64,000 bases of DNA from Geovibrio ferrireducens (GTDB lineage Bacteria; Chrysiogenota; Deferribacteres; Deferribacterales; Geovibrionaceae). A program made the position numbers and the translations under genes. The stretch lies in the NCBI RefSeq assembly GCF_026226615.1, contig NZ_JAJAPB010000005.1, positions 1 through 64,000 of the forward strand. The letters are read 5' to 3'. Shown in pieces: positions 1-8,633 of this stretch. The notes below the pieces were generated by a model that was not told where the DNA came from, did not search any database, and saw only the letters and a program-made list of their open reading frames with translations. Each line of letters opens with the position of its first letter. The stretch's first letter is position 1.

Positions 1-114
1 CTGCTGCGTCCAGCTGTCCGGCGTGTTCGAAGCGCCGTTCTCAAATGCTTGTGCCCCAACTGCAACGAAAAGCAGAAGACACGCAAGCATACAACTAACC
101 GACAGGTAGCGCAT
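1..114 (-). CDS. Signal-peptide protein, 3' part outside window
   Basis: Only the first 38 codons are inside the window; the gene reads leftward off the edge. The ATG at 114 follows a strong ribosome binding site (GGAGGAAG). The product starts with a basic residue, a hydrophobic stretch and an AQA-F type signal peptidase site near residue 23, so it is exported. The visible mature part (FENGASNTPDSW) is not enough to name a family. A GTGAAA direct repeat about 95 bp upstream matches the repeats in front of the torA kinase and regulator genes, so it may belong to that regulon. A periplasmic or outer-membrane partner of the reductase is possible but unproven. Confidence 0.6.
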   Translation of the reverse strand, partial: MRYLSVSCMLACLLLFVAVGAQAFENGASNTPDSWTQQ

Positions 115-430
115 ACTTCCTCCTTTGTTAAAAATGTACAAATGAAATCCGGCAAAGACCTTCCGGATAAACCTACTGTAGTTCCTTGAAAAATTATCAG
201 ACAGAAAGTGAAATGAAAGTGAAACGGAATCAAATATTTGTGTGAAAATACTTTATTATAAAAAGAACATGTGCTCTTGACATATTTTTAGTATCAAGCA
301 TAAGCAGACAACCAAAAACATAAACAGTATTTATGGTTTCAGGAAATAATTAATTATTAATAAAGACAAACGAAAGGATATTGAACAGATATAAGGCGCT
401 TAATCAGCAAAATAACATGAATTCAGATAT
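115..430. other. AT-rich intergenic region
   Basis: This stretch of about 316 bases holds the promoter of the leftward signal-peptide gene and the 3' flank of the regulator gene. Apart from the GTGAAA direct repeat at 208-225 it is AT-rich with no convincing gene or strong terminator. Confidence 0.5.
208..225. promoter_or_regulatory. OmpR-type direct repeat, site 1
   Basis: The 18-base sequence GTGAAATGAAAGTGAAAC holds two GTGAAA half-sites 11 bp apart, the usual spacing for an OmpR/PhoB-family dimer. The same 18 bases occur at 5087-5104, and a shorter version at 1203-1219. It lies about 95 bp upstream of the leftward gene at the window edge. Confidence 0.6.
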
Positions 431-1132
431 TTAACAATGCCTGTCAGACGCAGTCTCCGCATAGTTATCGTCTATTTTGTATCCTCTGCCGCGTATGCAG
501 TGCAGAAGCTGTTTTTCAAAGGGCTTATCAATGAGCTGCCTCAGCATATAAAAATGCGACTTCAGAGAGTTGCTCATGGGCGGCTGATCTTTCCATATAT
601 CAAACTCCAGTTCTTCTCTTGTGACGATTCCCGGATATTTTTCCATGAGACGAAGCAATATCCTGAAACAGGCATAAGGAAGAGTTATGCGCACACCGTC
701 ACGCTCTGCCAAACCGTTTTCAGGATCAAGCGTGAGATCAGCAACTCTGAAAACACTTGCAACACATTGCCTGTATCTCCGTGTCAGAGCCCTAAGCCTT
801 AAAAGGAGCTCCTCAGGATCAAAGGGTTTTGTGAGATAATCGTCTGCTCCTGATTCAAACCCCTGAACCTTGTCACCAAGCATAACCCTTGCTGTAAGCA
901 TCAGAACAGGTATCTTGAGACGCATGTTCTGCCTTATCCTTTTGCAGATCTCAAATCCGTTTATGCCATGCAGATTAATATCAAGAATAACAGCGTCATA
1001 ATTGTTCTCATGCAGAAGTTCCAGTGCAAAATCCCCGTCCATCGCATAGTCCAGACTGTTCCCGTGCCTTTCGAGGAAATCTATGATATTCTCTGAAATA
1101 TCCGGATCATCCTCAACCAGCAGAAGTTTCAT
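431..1132 (-). CDS. OmpR-family response regulator (TorR-like role)
   Basis: A 233-residue regulator. The receiver domain (about 1-118) has acidic D8/D9, phospho-acceptor D51, T80 and K102; a winged-helix output domain follows (about 130-228). The start MKLLLVEDD is chosen because the canonical receiver begins there. The frame is open upstream to 1198, and ATGs at 1150 and 1162 are alternatives because the ribosome binding site at 1132 is very close. It lies downstream of torA and in the same direction, while its probable partner kinase is upstream of torA. A GTGAAA repeat just upstream (1203-1219) suggests autoregulation. Inference: it controls the TorA-like reductase. Confidence 0.85.
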   Translation of the reverse strand: MKLLLVEDDPDISENIIDFLERHGNSLDYAMDGDFALELLHENNYDAVILDINLHGINGFEICKRIRQNMRLKIPVLMLTARVMLGDKVQGFESGADDYLTKPFDPEELLLRLRALTRRYRQCVASVFRVADLTLDPENGLAERDGVRITLPYACFRILLRLMEKYPGIVTREELEFDIWKDQPPMSNSLKSHFYMLRQLIDKPFEKQLLHCIRGRGYKIDDNYAETASDRHC

Positions 1133-1202
1133 TCCTTCAGATCCCTGCATTCTATTTTCCATCAAATCACCCGCATCATTTGACAATATTAGTTCCATGT
1201 TA

Positions 1203-1219
1203 GTGAAACCTTAGTGAAG
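1203..1219. promoter_or_regulatory. OmpR-type direct repeat, site 2
   Basis: GTGAAACCTTAGTGAAG: two GTGAA(A/G) half-sites 11 bp apart in the gap between torA and the regulator gene. It is a degenerate version of the sites at 208 and 5087. Its position directly upstream of the regulator suggests autoregulation and supports the downstream start at 1132 rather than 1198. Confidence 0.5.
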
Positions 1220-1287
1220 CGCTCATGTAAACAAACATTCACATACAGAAACTTTTCCCGGTTCTTCCTTAATCCGAAATTTTTTAT

Positions 1288-3669
1288 CTATTTCACAAAG
1301 TCCAGAATTTCAGGGCACTCATATGCGGTATTCTCCGGCGGAATACCCTTAAGCTTTTTAATCCCCACAAGACAGGTATTTGCAGAAATAGCCTGCGCAA
1401 AACGTGATGTAGGACGATCTGAGGTCAGCACATTTACCTGACCGGAAAGGCATCTGGAATTATTTTTTTCAGGGTTTTCCGCGCAATACCATGCACCTTC
1501 CGCCACTGCCGTAACTCCGGGCACAATGTCATCGGTCAGGAATGCACAGCAAACTATGCTGCCCCTGTCATTATAAACCTCAACAAGATCGCCGTGTTTA
1601 ATCCCCAGCTTGGAGGCATCGCCTTTGTTAATAAGCGCAGGCTCCCGTTTGTCAACTTTGTATTTGACACTCAGAGAAGTATTATCCAGTTGGGAATGCA
1701 GCCTATGCTCAGGGTGCGGAGTCAGAAGCTGAAAAGGATATTTCTTTACCAGCGGTGAGCTGATTCCCTCGGTCGGCTCCAGCCATACGGGATACCCCGG
1801 ACAGTCGCTATAACCGAATGAGGCTATTTTCTCGCTGAACAGCTCTATCTTTCCTGAAGGAGTGCGAAGATGATTTTCAACAGGATCTTTTCTGAAATCC
1901 GCATAACGCACATATTCAACACTGTTCTTAGGCGGAGTGAAATGAACGTACCCCTTCTCCCAGAACTCTTTAAAAGGCACATGCGACTTCATTTTCCCGT
2001 AGCTCCAACGTATCCACTCATCGGCAGTTTTTCCTTCGGTAAACTCCTTTTCAAAGCCAAGCCTTTTTGAAAGCTCCCGAAAAATGTCAAAATCGTGCTT
2101 TGCATCAAACATTGGCTCTATAACCTTTTTCATTGCAAAAACATACTCCACTCCGTAGGATGAGCCGAAAGAGATATCATTGCGTTCAAAGCTGGTCGCC
2201 ACAGGAAGCACTATATCGGAATATTTTGCAGTGGGCGTCCACCACGGTTCATGGGTAATCACTGTATCAACCCTGCGGATTCCTTCTATGAGCTTATTCA
2301 CATCTGGATGGTGACCTATAGGCGTCACCCCTGCGGAATAAATAAGCTTTATATTTGGGTATGTCAGTCTCCGCCCGTTATAAGGGATTGTTTTACCCGG
2401 ATTAAGAAGAAGTTCCGCCATTCTGGAAGCGGGTATGTTAATCCCTACCGGATTCTTTTTCTGAGAAAGCATAAGCGGAACACCTGCGCCTGAGTATGGA
2501 GTTCCGGCGCCGCAGAAGGACATATTGAAATAGAGCCCGCCGCCGGGCAGCCCTATCTGACCTATCATACATCCGAGAGCCACAAGGCTCCAATGGAACT
2601 GCTCTCCGTATTCAATTCTCTGACAGGACCAGCTTCCGGAAAGAAGAGTCCTGTGCTTCACGCTCATTCTGGACAGTTCTTTTGTTTTTTCTGTAGGAAC
2701 ACCACATATTTTTTCCGCCCATTCTGCGTTTTTCACAACTCCGTCAGTTTCACCTTTGAGATATTTAATAAATACATCAAACCCAACTGTATATTTGCTG
2801 ATAAATTTTTTATTGTACAGGTTCTCCTCATACAGGGTGTGGCACATTGCAAGTATCATTGCCACATCGCTTGCCGCTTTTATCGGCACCCATTCGCTCT
2901 CCAGCGCTTTGATTGTTGCACTTCTGGTGGGGTCGATATTCACAAACTTAACCCCCCTGTCACGCATCTTCCTGAACCATTCATTGCCTGAGTGTATGGG
3001 TACCTGATAGTCTATCTTGTCTGTTTTAAAAGGGTCAGTGCCCCACATCAAAAGAAGCTCCGTATGTTTCAGCACCACCTCCCTTGAAGTCTGCTGGCTG
3101 TAAACCTCCATATCTCCCATTATATATGCGAGAAGCTGGGCTGCTGCTCCCGCTGAATAATCGCCCACAGTGTCGCAGAACCCGCCGAAAATACCGAGCA
3201 TTCTTCCCTGAAGCCCTGCTGCCTGATGTATTCTGCCGGGATGAGCCCATCTGGCGTAGGTGGATTTGAATATGGACTCATTGCCGTATTTCTGTTTTGT
3301 TTTTACAAGAGATTCCGCTAAAAGATCAAACGCATCGTCCCAACTCACTCTTACAAACTCTTCTGCTCCCCGTAAATGCCTGTTGTCCGAACCTCTCAGA
3401 TAACTTTTCCTTATGCACGGATACTTAATCCTGTTCGGGGCATAAAGGGCTTCATTCAAAGCATAGAGTATGTCCACAGGGTTCATATCCATTCCCATTG
3501 CCTCAATTTTCACCACTTTCCCCTGCTTGACATGAGCCTGTACAGGACCGAAATGCGTGGCATGCACAATAACCTTCTCACCGCTTTCCGCCAGCACTTC
3601 AGGGCTACAAGTCAGAACAGCAAGAGCCGCCGCCGCTCTTTTGATAAATTCTCTGCGATTCAACTGCAT
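1288..3669 (-). CDS. torA: TorA/DorA-type molybdoenzyme, periplasmic
   Basis: A 793-residue DMSO-reductase-family enzyme of the single-subunit TMAO/DMSO reductase branch. A Tat signal (NRREFIKR, residues 4-11) directs folded export. There is no N-terminal CX2CX3C iron-sulfur motif, as expected for TorA/DorA/BisC. GDYSAGAAA (about 169-177) supplies the serine molybdenum ligand (S172), followed by EVYSQQTS, typical of TorA. Y138 and W141 lie where DMSO reductase has active-site aromatics, so TMAO versus DMSO or another S/N-oxide is not settled. The Tat signal argues against cytoplasmic BisC. The ATG directly follows the kinase stop codon. No TorC-like cytochrome or dedicated chaperone is adjacent, so the electron donor is unknown. 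Confidence 0.85.
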   Translation of the reverse strand: MQLNRREFIKRAAAALAVLTCSPEVLAESGEKVIVHATHFGPVQAHVKQGKVVKIEAMGMDMNPVDILYALNEALYAPNRIKYPCIRKSYLRGSDNRHLRGAEEFVRVSWDDAFDLLAESLVKTKQKYGNESIFKSTYARWAHPGRIHQAAGLQGRMLGIFGGFCDTVGDYSAGAAAQLLAYIMGDMEVYSQQTSREVVLKHTELLLMWGTDPFKTDKIDYQVPIHSGNEWFRKMRDRGVKFVNIDPTRSATIKALESEWVPIKAASDVAMILAMCHTLYEENLYNKKFISKYTVGFDVFIKYLKGETDGVVKNAEWAEKICGVPTEKTKELSRMSVKHRTLLSGSWSCQRIEYGEQFHWSLVALGCMIGQIGLPGGGLYFNMSFCGAGTPYSGAGVPLMLSQKKNPVGINIPASRMAELLLNPGKTIPYNGRRLTYPNIKLIYSAGVTPIGHHPDVNKLIEGIRRVDTVITHEPWWTPTAKYSDIVLPVATSFERNDISFGSSYGVEYVFAMKKVIEPMFDAKHDFDIFRELSKRLGFEKEFTEGKTADEWIRWSYGKMKSHVPFKEFWEKGYVHFTPPKNSVEYVRYADFRKDPVENHLRTPSGKIELFSEKIASFGYSDCPGYPVWLEPTEGISSPLVKKYPFQLLTPHPEHRLHSQLDNTSLSVKYKVDKREPALINKGDASKLGIKHGDLVEVYNDRGSIVCCAFLTDDIVPGVTAVAEGAWYCAENPEKNNSRCLSGQVNVLTSDRPTSRFAQAISANTCLVGIKKLKGIPPENTAYECPEILDFVK

Positions 3670-5013
3670 TCAACCCTCCAAAGGCATCTTCGGCAATCCG
3701 CAGATGGACGCACTGCTGCCGAAATGAATAATAACATCAGAACCTTTTCCCCCGCCTGACTTAAGCTCAAGCTTCCAGCCCAACTGAGTGCACATTCTGT
3801 GCGCGATGGAGAGACCGAAGCCAAATCCATCAGCCATGGCAACTCCCTCTGCGTCATTTAAGCTGTCTCTTACATGCTGTGGTATACCCGGACCAGTATC
3901 CCGTGCTGATATGTAGGTTTCGTATATTGAAACAACTATCTCTCCTTTTTTTGTATAAGTAATGGCATTTCGTATTATATTACTCACAACAATATAGAAA
4001 AATTCAGAAGCCACAGGCAGAACAACATCTGCATATTCGCAGACCTTCACTTCAACCGGCTTGTTCCTGAGCAGGTAGCTGTTGTTTTCCACGCTTTCCC
4101 TTATCACCGATGCAGCCCTGCATGAACTGCCGCTTTCGTGCCGCTCCTGCCGGGAAAGCCACAAAAAGGAGTTGATCAGATGTTCCATATTGAGCGAGGC
4201 TCTTTTTATGCGAGAAATAACATTCTGCGTTTTTTCGCTGCCGCATTCCGGCTCTTCAGCCAGTATCCTGATAGCTCCCTGAACAACAGTTACAGGCGAA
4301 CGCAGCTCATGGCTGGCGTCACGCGCAAAAGCCTTTTCTCTGTCCAATGCGGACTGCATTTCGTTTATGGAATGTTCCAATGCTTTTGCAAGAAACCCCA
4401 CCTCATCATTCCTAAAATATGCGGCGAGGTTTTTCGGAAGTTTTCCGGTAGAATCTCTGCGTTTTATGATTTTCGTGAGCCGCACCACAGGAGACACAGC
4501 CTTGTATGAAGTCATTACTCCCAAAAGAAGTCCAACAATGAATATAGGCACAAGTATGACGGTGAAATAAGTTCTGGAAACATTGATTGCAATATGATCA
4601 GTCAGGAGTGTGGTAACGTTAAACAGAATATAAAGCCTCTGACCGTTTCCGAGATCCCTAACTGCAACATAATAGTTCTGTTTATCGTTATGCTTTTCAT
4701 AGTTTCCTTCAGGGATCTCAGTAAGGTCTTTTGCCGCCCAATCAGGAAGAAGGTTTTCGTCCAGATATGAAGTCATGTAGGGAGATTCGGGCAAAAGAAT
4801 CTCAGGACTGAAAATCACCGGAGAGAAAGGAGAATTAACAACCGACTCAATATACCTGTCCGTTTCAAGGTTAAGCCTCTTTTTCAGAATGTATTTTTCA
4901 GCATACTTAGTGGAAATAAGGATACCGGCAGCAAGTGCACCGCCGAGAAGGATGCTGAACGCCACAAACACCAGTACTATTCTTAAACGAAGAGACTCGC
5001 TAATAAAATTCAT
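3670..5013 (-). CDS. Sensor histidine kinase for the torA locus
   Basis: A 447-residue membrane kinase. It has TM1 at about 10-34, a periplasmic loop at about 35-148, TM2 at about 149-170, a HAMP-like linker, a HisKA helix with DASHELRSP (phospho-histidine H235), and an ATPase domain with an N-box (NIIRNAITYT), DTGPGI and GFGFGLSI. The ATG at 5013 is preferred over the in-frame TTG at 5040 because a GGGG ribosome binding site precedes it. The stop abuts the torA ATG, so the two are co-transcribed. It probably signals to the OmpR-type regulator downstream of torA. No TorT-like periplasmic binding protein is nearby, so the loop may sense the substrate directly. Confidence 0.88.
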   Translation of the reverse strand: MNFISESLRLRIVLVFVAFSILLGGALAAGILISTKYAEKYILKKRLNLETDRYIESVVNSPFSPVIFSPEILLPESPYMTSYLDENLLPDWAAKDLTEIPEGNYEKHNDKQNYYVAVRDLGNGQRLYILFNVTTLLTDHIAINVSRTYFTVILVPIFIVGLLLGVMTSYKAVSPVVRLTKIIKRRDSTGKLPKNLAAYFRNDEVGFLAKALEHSINEMQSALDREKAFARDASHELRSPVTVVQGAIRILAEEPECGSEKTQNVISRIKRASLNMEHLINSFLWLSRQERHESGSSCRAASVIRESVENNSYLLRNKPVEVKVCEYADVVLPVASEFFYIVVSNIIRNAITYTKKGEIVVSIYETYISARDTGPGIPQHVRDSLNDAEGVAMADGFGFGLSIAHRMCTQLGWKLELKSGGGKGSDVIIHFGSSASICGLPKMPLEG

Positions 5014-5086
5014 CAATAAATGCCCCAATGCATTAATCAAATATAAAACCAGTTAAGTATTAATCAATCATTATCGGAACAATGAG

Positions 5087-5104
5087 GTGAAATGAAAGTG
5101 AAAC
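5087..5104. promoter_or_regulatory. OmpR-type direct repeat, site 3
   Basis: An exact copy of the 18 bases at 208-225 (GTGAAATGAAAGTGAAAC), about 75 bp upstream of the kinase ATG. An identical 18-mer in two promoters of the same locus is unlikely by chance and marks the probable operator for the kinase-torA transcript. Confidence 0.65.
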
Positions 5105-5202
5105 TGAGGCTTACGATAATAGGTCTCGGCCTCAATTTTCCTGTTGAGGTTCAGTGATTGTCCTTCAGGCTGTTTTCAACTGAAATTTAATACTTTACAT
5201 TT

Positions 5203-6351
5203 CTATCTCACTTTTATCATAAATGATGCCGTCAGGGCACAGAGGACAAGGGGAACCATTATGTATCCTGCTGTCTGCCATGAATAGCAGCCGGCTAAAA
5301 AACTGAATGCAACCGGACCGCAGAACATTCCCGCATTTTGTCCGAGCGCTATAACTGACATCCCTTTACCTGTAAGGTGCGGTTCTGTCATTATTTCAGG
5401 AACCGATGAGAAGGTAATAGTCGGAACGATCCCCCCTGTAATTCCGAGCATGATAATCAGAAAAGTGAAGAACGCAGTTCCTGCTCCGAAAAGAAAAAGC
5501 ATCACGAAACAGACAATGATAAGCCCTGAGGTCAGGATAAGCTTTCTTGATTTGAGCACATCGGAAAGCCATCCGCACAGAGGCGCCGAGACAAGAGAAA
5601 ACAGCATGATGAGCGCCGTAAGCATTGAGGCTTTTAATAAAGAAAGCCCGTGCTCCTGCTCAAGAAAGATAGGGGCGTAGGTTTTGACGGATACTATAAC
5701 AATATTGTAAATCATGAAAACAAAGGCGAGAAGCCAAATGCTTTTATTTGAATACTGGCTGCCGCAGGTGCGGCGGTTTGTCTTCTGCCCGGCTTTCAGG
5801 CTTTCGGGCATATGAAAAAACAATATAAAAGCTACAAGAACCGCAAATGTGTAAACAGAGGTGAATATCCATGCGTTGTGCCATACACCAAGTGCAGGGG
5901 CGGCAATGAACATTGTAATCGTTCCTATAGGAACCCATGTCGCCCACACACCCATAGCCGCGCCTCTTTTTTCCGGCGGAAACCATGCTGAAATAGCAGC
6001 AGGCCCTGTAACAGAAATGAGACAGAGACCTATGCCCTCAATTATACGGCTTGAAATCAGCATAAGCAGCGAGGTTGACATCCCGCCCAGAACAGAGCCG
6101 CCCAGAAGTGCTGTCAGGGCGATAATTCCGGAAGCTTTCATCCCTATCCGGCCTATAATATGACCGGAAGGGAGTGCAAACAGCATTCCCACAAGGGCAA
6201 ATAAAGACATAAGCCAGCCGGAAACCGCAAGGCTCATATCAAAATGCTCCACAAGCTGCATCATCATGGGCGGAACCTTAAACTGGTTAAGGGGAGCCGC
6301 AACGCCGGCAGAAAATACGATGAATAAAATAAAATAACGATTGCTGAGCAT
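5203..6351 (-). CDS. MFS transporter
   Basis: A 382-residue integral membrane protein with about 12 hydrophobic segments and MFS features, including a GRIG loop between helices 2 and 3 and a second SGWLS-like loop mid-protein. The ATG at 6351 follows GAGGGACAA; the upstream in-frame start at 6378 lacks this. It lies 38 bp downstream of the sigma-54 activator gene, in the same direction, so both are probably on one transcript. The context suggests it moves the substrate or product of the copy 1 reductase across the inner membrane, perhaps so that the cytoplasmic activator can sense it. The substrate cannot be read from sequence, and copy 2 has no counterpart. Confidence 0.85.
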   Translation of the reverse strand: MLSNRYFILFIVFSAGVAAPLNQFKVPPMMMQLVEHFDMSLAVSGWLMSLFALVGMLFALPSGHIIGRIGMKASGIIALTALLGGSVLGGMSTSLLMLISSRIIEGIGLCLISVTGPAAISAWFPPEKRGAAMGVWATWVPIGTITMFIAAPALGVWHNAWIFTSVYTFAVLVAFILFFHMPESLKAGQKTNRRTCGSQYSNKSIWLLAFVFMIYNIVIVSVKTYAPIFLEQEHGLSLLKASMLTALIMLFSLVSAPLCGWLSDVLKSRKLILTSGLIIVCFVMLFLFGAGTAFFTFLIIMLGITGGIVPTITFSSVPEIMTEPHLTGKGMSVIALGQNAGMFCGPVAFSFLAGCYSWQTAGYIMVPLVLCALTASFMIKVR

Positions 6352-6389
6352 TTGTCCCTCAGATAAATGAAATATCAATATAAAGCTTA

Positions 6390-8372
6390 TCAGCTTTTTA
6401 TTTTTCTGTACAATGTCGCTCTGCTTATGCCCAGAATTTTTGCGGCCTCTGTGGCACTTCCGGTCTCCCTGACAGTTTTCAGGATCACATCCTTCTCCAT
6501 ATCTTTAAGGACGTCCAGCTTATTTGAAAGAGAGTAGGTAACTCCGCCTGTTATGTCCTGCGGCAGGTCTTTGGGCATAATGATTCTTCCGGCGGCGACA
6601 GTTACCGCGTATATCATTGCGTTCTGAAGCTGCCTGACGTTGCCCGGCCAGGGAAACTCCATAAGGATTTTTTCGGTTTCCTTGGCCAGTGTACAGACTG
6701 GCATATTGAAGTTATTACAGGTGTTTTTGATAAAATTATCAGCCAGAAGGAGTATGTCCTTCCCCCGCTCCCTGAGAGGCGGAAGCTCAAGCTTTACTAC
6801 CGCAAGCCTGAAATACAGATCCTGACGGAACTTTTCTTCCGTAAAATTGCCGCACAAAGGTTTATTGGTTGCGGAAATAATTCTGAAATCAACCGGGATG
6901 CTCTTATTCCCGCCGATTCTTGTGACTCTTTTCTCCTCCAGAACCCGGAGAAGAACAGGCTGGAGAGCTGTGGGCATATCCCCTATTTCATCAAGAAAAA
7001 GCGTACCCCCGTTCGCGTATTCAATCTTTCCCTTTCTCCCTGCTTTTTCCGCTCCGGTAAATGCCCCGCTTTCATAGCCAAACAGCTCGCTCTCTATAAG
7101 GTTTGCAGGAATTGATGCGCAGTTGATGGCTACAAACGGGCCGGATTTGTAGTAATAGTTGTGTATCGCCTGAGCAAAGACCTCCTTTCCGGTTCCGCTT
7201 TCGCCCAGAAGGAGTATGTTAATCGGCTTGCGAGAAACCATTTTAGCAGTATCTTTAAGGGTTTCCATAACCTGACTGTTTCCTATTATTCTGTCAAAAG
7301 TGATGCTTGAAACCCTTACCGATTCGTCCGTTTTCTGTGCTTCTGTTTTTCTCCTTATCCGTATAACCGCTCCCTGAGCATATCTCAGGCTGTCCCCGTG
7401 AAAAGGTTCAATGTCAGCAACGAAGTGCGCACCCGAATCCGTTTTCAGCATGAGATGCTGGTCAAGAACAGCCCTGCCGGTATTGAGGGTGTTGATCAAG
7501 GGGGCGGAATCAGACAATATGGAAAAGAAATTGATTTTGGTGTCACCGGGAAGATTCAGCAGCCTTGCCGCTTCCTTGTTTATATTTATGATCCTTCCTG
7601 AATCATCTATTGAGATATATCCGTCCTCAATGTGGGCAAAGGTTGCCTTAAGGGTTGAGTTCATCAGTTTAAGGCGTTTGTCCCTTCTGAACAGCTTAAG
7701 CTGGCTGCTGATTGCCGAAGCAACAGAGGTAACCCAGCCCAGAGTGTGTGTCATCATCCTTGTAATATCAGCGTTTCTCTGAACAAGCCTTATACTTCCT
7801 ATTGTGTCTCCGTATTCATTAAAGATGGGAGCCGCTGAGCTGAGGTTGCTTTCGAGAAACTTATAAAAGTTTGCGGGACCCATTATCTGAATAGGGCGGC
7901 TGTAAGCCAGAGCAAGGGTATGGGCAGTGCAGCCAACATACTCCTCACTCCAGACATCGCCTATCTCAAGCAGGAAGTCGTTCCATATCTTATCCGAGTT
8001 ATTTGTTTTGCTGAGAAGGATTCCGTTTTCGTCGGTGATTGACATAGTAAAGTCTGTGCCTTCCAGTATCTCCTGAAACTCTTCTATTAACCCTGTCGCA
8101 ACCTCAATGAAAAGGCTCTTCTTCTCCTTAATACGCTCGAAATCGCTTTTGCTCAGCTTAGGAACCCTGATCGGCTTATCCCACCTGATTCCGTAGCGGA
8201 TGGAGCGTCTCCACATCTCTACTATTTCCTCTGGGATAAAAGCTGCGTCATCGGGTAGCTGTCCGGTTTCAACAAGTACCTGCTTTGCTTCGGCTACTTT
8301 TCTCCAGACCTCAGGATCGCAACTGGTAAGGACAATGGGCTTAGGCTGCCACATCTGGCTCTTCTTTTTCAT
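6390..8372 (-). CDS. Sigma-54 activator of copy 1 operon (AcoR-like)
   Basis: A 660-residue enhancer-binding protein. The N-terminal GAF-like sensor (about 85-235) has the AcoR-type [10 protein letters not shown] and TSAAPI-like stretches (about 147-186). A PAS-like segment follows (about 240-345). The AAA+ domain has Walker A GESGTGKE, the sigma-54 contact loop GAFTGA and [11 protein letters not shown] Fis-type helix-turn-helix ends the protein ([17 protein letters not shown]). It has no receiver domain, so it should bind a small cytoplasmic ligand rather than receive phosphate. ATG 8372 follows AGAGG; the upstream TTG at 8402 is rejected. It is divergent from the copy 1 operon and paralogous to the activator at 50267. 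Confidence 0.9.
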   Translation of the reverse strand: MKKKSQMWQPKPIVLTSCDPEVWRKVAEAKQVLVETGQLPDDAAFIPEEIVEMWRRSIRYGIRWDKPIRVPKLSKSDFERIKEKKSLFIEVATGLIEEFQEILEGTDFTMSITDENGILLSKTNNSDKIWNDFLLEIGDVWSEEYVGCTAHTLALAYSRPIQIMGPANFYKFLESNLSSAAPIFNEYGDTIGSIRLVQRNADITRMMTHTLGWVTSVASAISSQLKLFRRDKRLKLMNSTLKATFAHIEDGYISIDDSGRIININKEAARLLNLPGDTKINFFSILSDSAPLINTLNTGRAVLDQHLMLKTDSGAHFVADIEPFHGDSLRYAQGAVIRIRRKTEAQKTDESVRVSSITFDRIIGNSQVMETLKDTAKMVSRKPINILLLGESGTGKEVFAQAIHNYYYKSGPFVAINCASIPANLIESELFGYESGAFTGAEKAGRKGKIEYANGGTLFLDEIGDMPTALQPVLLRVLEEKRVTRIGGNKSIPVDFRIISATNKPLCGNFTEEKFRQDLYFRLAVVKLELPPLRERGKDILLLADNFIKNTCNNFNMPVCTLAKETEKILMEFPWPGNVRQLQNAMIYAVTVAAGRIIMPKDLPQDITGGVTYSLSNKLDVLKDMEKDVILKTVRETGSATEAAKILGISRATLYRKIKS

Positions 8373-8433
8373 AAAACGCCTCTGTGCTGGGATTGAACAC
8401 AATCCAGCTAAATAAAAAATACTGACTTAAATA

Positions 8434-8465
8434 TGAGACAGATCTCACTTATGAGACACTCATAA
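8434..8465. promoter_or_regulatory. Paired dyads, likely activator binding site (copy 1)
   Basis: Two inverted repeats lie side by side: TGAGA-CAGA-TCTCA at 8434-8447, and TTATGAG-ACA-CTCATAA at 8449-8465 (perfect 7-base arms). They are about 60-100 bp upstream of the sigma-54 promoter at 8522, the usual place for an enhancer, and about 60 bp from the activator start, so autoregulation is also possible. Confidence 0.6.
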
Positions 8466-8521
8466 AAAATATGCCAAAAGATATGTTCTTGTTAATAAAC
8501 AGTTTTTGTCAGGACACCCTG

Positions 8522-8538
8522 TTGGCATTTCCATTGCA
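8522..8538 (+). promoter_or_regulatory. Sigma-54 promoter of copy 1 operon
   Basis: TTGGCATTTCCATTGCA carries TGGCAT, a 5-base spacer and TTGCA, with GG and GC ten bases apart, a near-perfect -24/-12 element. Transcription should start near 8549, giving a leader of about 85 bases before the first gene. The adjacent GAFTGA-containing activator supports the call. Confidence 0.8.
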
Positions 8539-8633
8539 TTACATAATTTAGCAAACGCACTGCCCAACAGAAATATAGCCCCTGCTGACGCATAGAGCAA
8601 CAGGGTTAAATAATTTTATTTCAGGAGAACTTT

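Noticed and set aside
437-802. 121-codon frame on the plus strand
   Set aside because: Lies wholly opposite the OmpR-family regulator gene, has no ribosome binding site and resembles no protein; it is a shadow frame.
5130-5150. Hairpin CCTCAA/TTGAGG after the MFS gene
   Set aside because: Only a 6-bp stem and no T-run, too weak to call a terminator.
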